From assembly GCA_051530055.1 (NCBI GenBank), contig CM121341.1, forward strand, positions 6,820,001 to 6,884,000: 64,000 nt of DNA, read 5' to 3'. Positions 35,900-44,964 of the stretch are shown piece after piece. The notes under the pieces were generated by a model. It did no database searches. It worked only from the letters and a program-made list of their open reading frames with translations, and was not told where the DNA came from. Positions within the stretch are counted from its first letter, which is position 1. Each line of letters begins with the position of its first letter. The translations under genes were made by a program, and so were the position numbers. Origin of the DNA: Neoechinorhynchus agilis. Its lineage: Eukaryota; Acanthocephala.

Positions 35900-36490
35900 G
35901 GACGGTGGCAGCGTTCCCACGCTGGATCGCCAGACTCAAGTTTTGTCGCAAGAAAGTGATTGACTGCGGCTCGCGATACGTCGCCCAGTTCAATCACGAA
36001 TTCCGTTGCGGCCTTTCCAAATGCCCCACTAAGTCTCGACTCCGAGGGGCAGGAACAAAAACTGAGAGGCTAATTCATGATACTTCACGGTCTTACGTTC
36101 CTCCGCTCTCGTTGCCGCGGCTCCTGCGCCTAATTTAGCGGTCGTTATATTGCTGTTTGCCAGCGTATCGACGCATGTTGCGTCCCATATAAGGCATCCG
36201 CCACGTGACCAGGGAAAGACCGTTACCCCGTCAGGACGTTTCCCTTCTGAGCGGCAGAGATTATTTGGCTCCAGGATGCAGGGCACATGGATCGATCTCA
36301 GCGCTCGACTTATGATAGCATTGATTTCAGCATGACGGGGAAAACGTCCTGCGGACCGCTTACATGAGAGACCGTGTTGTCCCGACACCACATCGACATT
36401 TATGAGCGACGCAAATGTCCATTCCGAATCTGAAGGTCTCATCATCCAGTAAAGTGCCCAAATTTGAGGATGGTATAGCATCAAGCCAGG
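35900..36490 (-). mobile_element. LINE-like retroelement fragment, best-preserved C-terminal part
   Basis: On the minus strand: HGLSCKRSAGRFPRHAEIN, EGKRPDGVTVFPWSRGG, LIWDATCVDTLA, GAGAAATRAEERKTVKYHEL, FLFLPLGVET, then further toward 35900 a …NLSLAIQRGNAATV… type end. This is the Cys/His cluster followed by the KRPDG...W...WD endonuclease-like block typical of this family. The copy is broken and lacks the reverse-transcriptase core. Confidence 0.65.
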
Positions 36491-36638
36491 CTCCAGATTC
36501 TTTGGTTGAACAAGCAGCGAGACGAATTCTAGCCATTTGATTCGTTCTAAGACTTTTCTGACTCTACGCTCCCGAGCTAATTTTTGTTAAAAACGAGAAG
36601 ATTCTATTCAATTGTTCCTTCGAATGGATGTGTATTCC

Positions 36639-36836
36639 CAATGGCGAATTGTAACACACTCGAGTTTTATTATTGAAATCTTCTTTGCGAATTTTCAAGG
36701 CCTCAGCCTCCTTCGCAAGCATTTCTAGTAATTTTTTTCCAATCAAACAATGCTTGAGAAGGAGGCTGAGGCTCTTAAAATTTGCAATGAAGAGTTCAAT
36801 AATAAGAGCCGAGTGTGTAACAATTCGCCATTGAGA
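36639..36836. repeat. Foldback MITE, second copy of the 22433 family
   Basis: CAATGGCGAATTGTAACACA, CTCGAGTTTTATTATTG, CAAGGCCTCAGCCTCCTTC on the left; complement on the right ending GTGTGTAACAATTCGCCATT. The loop carries ATTTCTAGTAATTTTTTTCC. Confidence 0.9.
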
Positions 36837-37035
36837 AACAAGATGTTTGAAGATTGAATTGTTCATATCGGTTGTGTTATGGTGAAGAAATTGAAATGAT
36901 TTTATTTTAAATCCGACTGTTTTCGGAGGCACAATTTTATACCCCTTTTTTATCAAGGTTTCTTGTAAGTTTATAAATATTCGAGTTGAAACCACACGAA
37001 CTCAATCATTTTAATTTCTACGCCAAAAACAACCT

Positions 37036-37330
37036 AAACGAGGGTGTGGTGTGCGCGTTCATAATGCGCTTGATATGTCGCTGGTTCAACACCACCGGTC
37101 GCTGGGTTCCACGGGTTTGCGAGGCTGCTGGAAGGGGTGGGGTCAGGTTTTGAAATCACCCATCGGCCCCAAAAGGGGGTTGGCCCTGTTCCTTCGAGTG
37201 CGGCTGAGCGCCTCCGTTGTGTGCAAGTTAGTCGAAAAGGACTCCAAAGGAACATAACCGAAACTCCCAAAGGAAGATGTCACAGACCAACAAGTGTATG
37301 AAGCCCTTGATAATAAATAAATAATAATAA
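37036..37330 (+). repeat. SINE copy 2, tRNA-related head and A/T-rich tail
   Basis: A GCGCGTTCATAATGCGC stem-loop, a B-box-like GGTTCAACACC, GGTCGCTGGGTTCCACGG, GAGGCTGCTGGAAGGGGTGG, CGCCTCCGTTGTGTGCAAGT and a simple tail (AATAAATAAATAATAATAA). Shares its body with 17481-17697 in the opposite orientation. The frames read across it on both strands are by-products. Confidence 0.75.
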
Positions 37331-37413
37331 TTCATCTAAAATCGATCTTCTTATATAGCTCCTTCCTTATTTATTGCGGTAATTTAAATTCAATGACGTC
37401 ATCCTATTTTTCG

Positions 37414-37570
37414 TCGTTGTGTAGTGGCGACAACATTATGTAAGTTTGTTAAATCCATGTTTCGGCTCAATCCGGAGAAAAACTTACAAGCAATCTTGAT
37501 AAAGGCTCTGAATTGAGCCGAAACATCGATTTAATAAATTTACATAATATTGTCGCCACTACACAACAAT
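37414..37570. repeat. Foldback MITE-like element
   Basis: CGTTGTGTAGTGGCGACAAC, ATTATGTAAGTTTGTTAAAT, ATGTTTCGGCTCAA on the left; complement on the right (TTGAGCCGAAACATCGATTT, AATATTGTCGCCACTACACA). Confidence 0.88.
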
Positions 37571-37918
37571 CATGAGCAGTTTCATTTTTCAATAAATCTA
37601 TTTTTCGTGTTGAGAAGTAGAAATACCGGATTCTTTGTCGTTCGCAGCAATCTCAATTTTATTACTTTTTCGTTGGAAAAAGCGCATATTTCCTTTAAAT
37701 TGTCGAATTAAAAAAATTCACTTTATAGTCGTTGTTGTTCTGCTTTAGGTTCCCGTGATTTTGTTTAAGAATACACGAAATTTTAAATTTATTGTGCATT
37801 TGAAAAATAAAGCGGTTTTCCTCTGGAGAAACTATGCAAATTTTTAAAAAAAAATTCTATATTGTTTTAATAACGCAAACGATTCAGCAACCTTTTCAAT
37901 TATCTCATAAGAAACCAT

Positions 37919-38480
37919 TTAATCCGAATCACTGTCGTCAGGAAACAATTCGTCAAATTTGCCAGTGTTGGTCAGACTTTCAAATATATTCTTAACCTAA
38001 AATGCATTTTAGAATACGATTAAAAAACTAACAAGCAACCTCATCAAGATCAGTATCAGTAAAGAAAAAATCAGCGTTCGCCGATAAATTCTTTACTTTT
38101 ATTAATCGAGATAATTGTAAGTTTGTTTGGTCGTTATCAACAAAACTCGTTTGTTCATAGCTCAAAATAAACAAGGTCTCTGATGTTACGAGATGGGTTT
38201 TGTGTGTGCATTAGTAGTGAACCTGGTTACAAACCTGATTTTTCGTTGAATTTAGACAATTCATTGTAGACGTTTTGAATGTGATTCTGTTGGTTGGGTT
38301 CATTGCAAGATCCATAAACGATATCTGTTACATTCACAAATGCTTAAAGTAAACAACAACAATAACGTACGCATCGGACCGCAATTCTCGATTTGATGGT
38401 CGATAAAATAAATCTCAGGTAGATGATGATCAGAATAGAATAAGACTGATCGCTGCTCAAAATAACGAGTATGGTTATTT
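37919..38480 (-). CDS. Unrecognised multi-exon gene with acidic C-terminus
   Basis: Minus-strand exons about 38480-38371, 38342-38235, 38179-38040 and 37996-37919, joined by short GT-AG introns whose phases all agree (1, 1, 0). The visible product reads LFYSDHHLPEIYFIDHQIEN, then CGPMPFVNVTDIVYGSC, ILSYEQTSFVDNDQTNLQLS and ends KFDELFPDDSDSD. About 145 residues are visible; the 5' exon boundary is unclear, so more may lie upstream near 38500. The consistent phases and lack of stops make it a real gene. There are no membrane segments. The acidic end resembles nuclear or adaptor proteins, but I cannot name the family. Confidence 0.6.
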
Positions 38481-38761
38481 AATTATGAATCTGTACATTG
38501 CGGGCGGGCGGTTGATGGTTGCAATTTTCACTCTTACGAGTTTCCCAAGTCTTCCACTACTAATAAAAATTTTGACTTGAGGTGATATTTGAAATATTTC
38601 GAGCGAAGTAACCTCGACTCCTCACCAAAAGTATAAACTTTGATTAACTCGAAGGATTTTCTGTGTGGAGATGACTAATAGAAATCATCGACAATGAAAA
38701 TCCTTCGGGTTAATCATTGTTTATACTTTTGGTGAAAATAATCCCCATGTCACAACTTATT

Positions 38762-39711
38762 TAATTTTAATTTATTTGAGATATTTCGCGAAGAAACAAT
38801 TTACAATGACAGATAATGCGAGGTTACTTCGTTCGAAATATCTCAATTTTCGGTTTAATCAATGTATATACTTTTGGTGAACATGCATCCAGTCATAACC
38901 TATATTTGATTTATTTTCTCTATACGGCCAGTTTTTCCTTCCTCGAGATTTATTTGTAAGCATGCAAATTTTCAGGAAAAAGAAGACAAGTCGAGCGAGA
39001 AAAAAGATTCATCCGAGTTCATTACATTTCCTCAAAAATGATCGAACTCTGTGAATCTCATACCGTACTACTAGGCAGGAGTGAATTTGAACAGCGTTTT
39101 CAAGTCGAAATCGGAGCAACTCAAGGGCAATGATTACGTGGTCAACTCTGGAGCCTGCAAAAACTGTGACAATGTCTTTATATTGGACAAACGAAGCAGG
39201 GTATTTGGAAAAAAAAGCATGAATACGCACTCAAACGGAGTGATGTGTCATCGGCCATTTTCAACTTCACCATGTAAAACGATCACACAACCGACTTCGG
39301 AGGAACGAAGGTGAAAATGGTGGAAAACGGGCTCCAAAGAAGGCTCTGATCAAGGAAACTCTTCTCATCAACGCGGAGAGGACAATGGAAGGCAACAAGA
39401 GCAACTTCGCTCTTGTCCTTCCGACAAATAACCTCCGTGGAGCAGCAGGGTGAAGAGTCACCTCGGAAATTGATGGTCCCGCGTCCAGGGATCAAATGAA
39501 CTCAACTTCTGCATGTGATTTTAGATGCTTGATAAGAAGGTTGAGGCCTCGAAAATTTGCATGTAAATCTCGAGGAGGGAAAAACTAGCCGTATAGAGAA
39601 AATGAACTGAACCAATCGAAGGAAAAACTCGATCTATTTGAGATATTTCGCGAAGAAACAATTTACGATGACAGATAAGGCGAGGTTACTTCGTTCGAAA
39701 TATCTCAAATA
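38762..39711. repeat. Large foldback structure of ~950 bp
   Basis: Ends are copies of one palindrome (38762-38856 and 39637-39711: GAGATATTTCGCGAAGAAAC, AATTTACAATGACAGATAA, GAGGTTACTTCGTTCGAAAT). Inside lie paired arms: 38925-38980 (CTCTATACGGCCAGTTTTTC, TCGAGATTTATTTGTAAGC) and 39552-39605 (complement). The outer flanks also pair (ATAACCTATATTTGATTTAT and its complement near 39712-39730). The core 39010-39500 has no clear gene; 39280-39495 on the minus strand may be a retroelement scrap, low certainty. Confidence 0.75.
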
Positions 39712-39744
39712 AATCAAATATAGGTTATGGCATGGGGATTATTT

Positions 39745-41739
39745 TCACCAAAAGTTTACTAGTAGAAATATTCTAAGATGAATAAGTTCTACAATTCGCT
39801 TTTGTATGGGCGATGCTACCTAAAGTCATAAGAAAAAACGCTTCACTATCGGCATCATATAAATATCCATAGTTAATAAGATGGAAAGAAAAAAAACTAA
39901 CCTTACTTTCGCTTAACAAATATCCCTTTCTCAGAAAAATACACCGCGTTAATACCGGTCGATGAATAGCGTCGATCATTGCCGAATTGATCAGTACCGA
40001 CTTGGAATACAGTCTTGAAATCTGGCCATTTTCTCGCTTATATTCGATCGTTAGTCGATCTGCTGAGTCAATTAATTTGATATCGTTCATTCCGAGGTAA
40101 AAAGTTGCACCACTAACCGCTGAAAACCTAATAAGTGGACACGATTACGCTTTAGTTTAAGTGGAATAATTCCTTAAAATGCAGCTAATTGTTGCCAATA
40201 TGGACGCCGGTCGCATTCAAGTATTTCTCGAATTTGCGAAATTAATAACATCAAAAAGGGAGCTCAATGTGATCCAAAGCGGGCGGTGGTATGAATTATT
40301 TCTGCTCCGAGATTAAGTGAACCTTTATAGGTCACGAAATTTATACGGAATTAATAGTTAAATTCAGGAAACTGTCGAACACTCTCACCTTAACATTTAT
40401 ATAACAGAGTTATTAAAATTTGCGAGAATCAGTTGTTAAATTAATTAAATAAAGATTCCGAAATTACAGTTTTCTTTATTTACGATAGCAAAAACGAAAT
40501 TTCCGAATACTATTTGTTGTGAGGCAAATCAGAATATCAAAAAAAACGCGTTAGGTATTTTTCTAGATTCCCGCTTCGAAAATTCGATTTCATTGTGATG
40601 CATAGACGAAGCCACCTCGTTCTTTAGATTTGAACATAAAACTATTTTATGAAAAAACCTTTTTTGAACAAACCTGCAGAATCCTTGGCATATATCAGAC
40701 TGCCCATAACCACTGACAAGTAAAGGCGACGGGCCAAATCTCCCCGCAGAAACTATCAATCGTTTTGCCCGATCAATTGCAAATTCAATATCTGATGACT
40801 TTTTTACCATACAAATGGCATTCGAGATCATATTTGAGATGTTTGGTAGTGTAGAATCCAGTATATCCACGAGTGCACGATCTTTCTTCATTTCATCTAT
40901 ATCAGATATGCACATAGTGCAAAACTTCATGAGATTTCGCTTTTCGCGAAATGTAAGATTTTTACTAGCGAAAACTTCTGATCGACTGCATGGGACCTAT
41001 TTTTGTTTTTAATTGGACATTAAGAACAAATTTTAAAACACTGACTTTCTGTAATCCACTCTCTGTTAAGGTCATAATATCGTCCACCTGATGAAAGCAG
41101 CAATATCGATGAACCCCAGTCTTCGCTAAGATATTGATTATTGGATCTGAAGCTCTTATAAGCTTAGGACTTATGTCAACTGAAAGTGTTCTGTTGAACT
41201 TTCGCACTTCTTGATCCGTCCATGCGTTAAATTTCGATTTCACAGTGCATTAAAAGACTTCGAACTGAGAACTCGCAATTTTCCCTCTTTCAGTAAACTA
41301 AGCAACTCGTCCAAGGTGTCGCCTTTTACCTAGTGATTTGTTCTTTTTATCGAAAACTTGTATCATTACTTACAAATTTCAAAGATCGATTGACAAATTG
41401 ACATTGTGAAGATATTATATGTGAAACTTTATTTGTTGGACTAATCGATTTTGCCCATTGAACAAGTTCGTCCAAGCAAAATGTCGATGATTCACTTCCG
41501 TATGTTTTGTCACTTCCGAAATGTCTTTTGTCCAAATAAATGCTTTAAGCACGAACTTACCAATCCACATGGAGAATCCTTTTGCCTGACTTAGACAAAT
41601 AAGCAGAAATTATACTTTCAGGAAGTCCTAAAGATTATTGCGTAGAGCGGTCCATGGAGGAAACTTTAAAATTCTACATGCCTGTACCAATGACAACGCA
41701 ATCAAATTCCTGTTGAATCAGATCTGAACTCTCGGTCAT
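39745..41739 (-). CDS. CHM: Rab escort protein (REP/CHM family)
   Basis: Exons: 41739-41682, 41627-41561, 41512-41374, 41329-about 41265, about 41222-41046, 40996-about 40674, 40127-39902, 39819-39745. The N-terminus reads FDCVVIGTG/LPESIISAYLSKSGKRI and TYGSESSTF, the GDI/REP dinucleotide-like fold. The middle has GVHRYCCFHQVDDIM, VPCSRSEVFASKNLTFREKR and NLMKFCTMC; then SAGRFGPSPLLVSGYGQSDI, CQGFCR/FSAVSGATFYLG. These match vertebrate REP (for example [20 protein letters not shown]), more closely than GDI. REP presents newly made Rab GTPases to geranylgeranyl transferase II in the cytosol. Intron 1 is GC-AG (ACAG/GCATGT). The large acidic insert of vertebrate REP is absent, and the C-terminus is short: the last small exon ends within 100 bp of a repeat. 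The junction after residue ~110 is uncertain. The ATG directly follows TTATTATAG. Confidence 0.88.
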
Positions 41740-43062
41740 CTATAATAAGTTCTAATCAAAATGAAACCGTTGATAATTGCGATTTTTATGCAATTGTAAA
41801 CATTTTCTTGAAGAACCGACATTTTGTATTGTTTATTGAGACAATTTTTAAAGTTAAAGTATAGATAACTAAGTTCTAATCAAAATGAAAACTATGCAAT
41901 TGTAAACATTTTCTTGTAGGACCGACATTTTGTATTGTTTATTGAGACAAAATTTGTAAAAGTTCTGATGGGAACGAAGGAACATCTTTATTTTCTTTTA
42001 TTAGTTTTGCCATCCCGAATTTAAATTCACTAATTTATTTCCTCGATATTCCACGTCGGATAAACAATGACAAACCTTGACGAAATGTCGGAATTATCTG
42101 AGAAATGAAATATCGAGGAAATAAATTAGCGAATTTAAATTTCCGGGGTGGCAAAACTAAGAAAAAGAAACTATCTTTTCCCCGAAGATAATAATCCAGA
42201 ACATCTTTATTTTCCTTTGTTTGTTGTTGTTGTTGTTGCGACTAACCATTTTCCAATTAAAACTCTACTCAATGGTGGGAGAGGTTTGAAAATTTAGAGC
42301 GAGACGGGTCGGGGCATTTGTAATTCTCCCTTTTTTCGACGGTGTCCTTTTCAGCACTTCACCGGCCCATAAAACTGCAAAGGACAAGAATCGATTTGAA
42401 AATGGATATTTACGCCTGAAATTTCACGGCAGACTAAAAATCGGTACAATAAAATCGTCCAGTGTGATTAGACGAAATATTTCAATTAAAGTCAGTCTCA
42501 TTTTCAATTGGTAGAAGTGATTTTTTTAGCTAATAATCCTAATTAATAATTCAAATAAAATGTAGTTTTGCGCTATCAAGATCTAAAAGCAAGATAGTGA
42601 TAATTTAATTATAAAAAAATTATTTAAATTTAATTCTACCCGTGGCATTAATCACGACCCATCTCGAACGCCCCAATCGAAATTGCGTCGGTAATTTTCA
42701 AACTAAACTTCAAAATAACGACTAAGGAAATTCTTAAAATTCTAATAAAGGAGGGGCGAAGGATATAAAATATCCCTTGGAACGAAAGAATAAAGATGCA
42801 AAGAAAGCATTTGAGTTTATCAGTATTGATTGTTAAAAATAACGTTTTTTCTTCGGATCGGCAGTAAATAGAAGTTGTTTCCGTTTCGTCGGATTTCTTC
42901 ACGTCTACCTTTTAGAGCTGAAACAGACGAAATATTGGAAAATTAATAAATCTCTATTTTCCTTATCACAAGAAGATATCGATTGGCTCAATGATTATTT
43001 TTGTCTACGATTCGCTTTTTCATTTTAAACCGCGAATCAAAATCCGAAAATGTATTTAAGAC
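41740..43062. other. REP-ITPA divergent intergenic region
   Basis: Both neighbours point away, so their promoters should lie here. Contents: a direct repeat of about 70 bp (AACATTTTCTTG...CGACATTTTGTATTG at about 41800 and 41905), a foldback at 42001-42159, a GTT run near 42224, and a half-copy of the 27590 inverted repeat near 42880-42945. No gene. Confidence 0.45.
42001..42159. repeat. Foldback MITE-like element
   Basis: TTAGTTTTGCCATCCCGAAT, TTAAATTCACTAATTTATTT, CCTCGATATT on the left; complement on the right (AATATCGAGGAAATAAATTA and GGGGTGGCAAAACTAA). A diverged partial copy is at about 44545-44660. Confidence 0.88.
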
Positions 43063-43693
43063 ATGAAACAGATTCATTTTGTCACAGGAAACGCGAACAA
43101 AGTTAAAGAATTGGAACGAATCCTTCAAAACCGATCTTTATCTCTTGGTATTGTGCCATTATTACTCGATATCGACGAATTGCAATCGGACAATGTGAAT
43201 TTAATCGCGACTCGTAAATGTGAATTAGCTAAGAAAAGATTAAACTTGGATTATGTGCTAGTGGAAGACACGAGTCTTAGTTTCAACGCATTGAATGGAT
43301 TACCTGGACCTATGATCAAGTGGTTTCTGAAACATTTAAAACCCGAGGGACTATAAAGAGCGAAAGATTTCTTTTGGTCTTAAAAAAGAAACCTTTTCTT
43401 ACAAACTCCTTGCTGGGTTCGAAGATAAGACAGCAGTTGCACGTTGCATCTTTGCCTTTGGCGACCATCAAGGCGTTCAGCTTTTCAATGGCGAAACCGA
43501 TGGAATAATCGTTAGTCCGCGAGGTGATCAATCCTTTGGCTGGGACCCTTGTTTTCAACCCAAAGGATTCAAGGAAACCTACGCGGAAATGAATCCAGAA
43601 CAAAAAGATAGCGTCTCTCATCGATCACGGGCACTTTATAAACTTGGTGAATTTTTAAAAGACTGGTTGCAGGAGGATGTGAGTGCTCGATAA
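43063..43693 (+). CDS. ITPA: Inosine triphosphate pyrophosphatase (ITPA/HAM1)
   Basis: Exon 1 is 43063-43353 and exon 2 43400-43693, giving about 194 residues (human 194). Motifs in order: [18 protein letters not shown] (N-terminal substrate-binding loop), [19 protein letters not shown] (catalytic-region signature), [40 protein letters not shown] (base-binding) and ETYAEM...SHRSRAL. The enzyme hydrolyses ITP, dITP and XTP to monophosphates in the cytosol, cleaning the nucleotide pool. Conservation across the junction (human [15 protein letters not shown]) shows that the 46 nt between the exons must be removed, yet no GT-AG pair exists there (separate entry). Confidence 0.95.
43354..43399 (+). 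other. 46-nt hairpin interruption in ITPA, probable nonconventional intron
   Basis: Begins TAAAGAG and ends TTTTCT, with boundaries ambiguous by a TA repeat. The only GT inside is at 43377, far from either edge. GAAAGATTTCTTTT pairs with AAAAGAAACCTTTTC (one bulge, one mismatch). The length is 1 modulo 3 and starts with a stop codon, so it cannot be translated through. Confidence 0.8.
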
Positions 43694-44964
43694 AAAACGA
43701 ACTACTGTCTGAAAGCACTAAATTATTAGACATTTTCTTCGAGAGAGCATTAAAAGCTGTGAAAAATTCATTCAAAAGTACTTTACTTCAATTTACTTTT
43801 ATAGAATTATCCAAATGATTTCTCGCTTTCGTGGAGAGCTGTTGGGTTTTTTTTGAAATTATATTAAGAAGCAATTCATGTCTACGGTCACGAACCAATT
43901 ATGAACAATGGAGCTTAAATTTATTTAGCTTCCGGTAAGATTAAAAACAACAACCCAACTTGTTCTGAATGCTTTAATGTTTCAATAAAGCTCTCATTTT
44001 TGTCTGCTTTCATGAAGGCGAGAAATATACTGAACAAAAAAGCTAATGCTTTCATTTGGATAATTTCACAAATTAAAAGTACAGCGCGTCAATTTCTTTT
44101 TATAGAATTATCCAAATGGAATCAATAACTCTTATTTTTGTCACATTCACGAAAACCCATAAAAATGAGAGCTTTATCGAAACATTAAAACATTCAGAAC
44201 AAGTTTGGGTTTTTTTGAAATTTTATTAAGAAGCAATTCATGCATGTCTGCGGTAACGAATTTATTCCGTTTTTTCTAGGAATTATCTTATTGATACCAG
44301 TTTATACAAAGATGATTTAAAGATTAAAAATATAATGGTTTATGTCATTCATCAAAATATTTTGGCATCAACTGTTCTCGTGTTATGCTCAAATCGAGGA
44401 TAAGCTGAGTAATCAAAACAATTAGCTGCCAAATTTACGTGCTTCTTAGATCTATTTTCTTAACCCGAATCCTGATTTTTGTTGGATTAACTTAGGTTGT
44501 CATTTTGGTAGTCGAATACGAATAGGACACTTAAACAATCCATGGAAAAATCGGAATTATCCGGCGAAAAATATTGGTAATAAATTAGTCAATTTAAATC
44601 TCTTTATCGTATGGTTTTGTTTTAGCAAAATGACAGTGTAAAATTTAAGAGAGTAACTCTTAAAATCCCGAAATTTATTAGTTTAGTCGATTTTTCCATA
44701 ATGGCACAAACCGATGATACCAAACTGTTTTTTTTTCGATAAATGGAAAAATTTCATCTATTTATTGAAAGCTTATAGATACTCGTCGTAAGTTGTTTAC
44801 CTACTTTATGAAGAAAAGACTAATGAGTCACTCGGCGAAAGCAAAGTGTAAAATTTACAAGTCTGTGCTATTCTACGTACCTTTAAAGCTTTTCCGTCTT
44901 TATTAAATAGGGTGGGCATCATTGTTTTACTCAAGAAATACTTTCATTTTAAGACTACGAGCAA
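43694..44964. other. ITPA-Kv intergenic region
   Basis: No gene seen. Holds the repeat at 43785-44260 and, at about 44545-44660, a diverged fragment of the 42001 foldback (GGAATTATCCGGCGAAAAAT...). Confidence 0.4.
43785..44260. repeat. Composite direct and inverted repeat
   Basis: TTTTTATAGAATTATCCAAATG occurs at about 43798 and 44098, and a GAAATTNTATTAAGAAGCAA, TTCATG stretch at about 43855 and 44216 (direct copies). Between them CCAACTTGTTCTGAATGCTT, AATGTTTCAATAAAGCTCTC (from 43966) is mirrored near 44165-44212. It looks like one foldback inserted into or flanked by another repeat. Confidence 0.75.
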
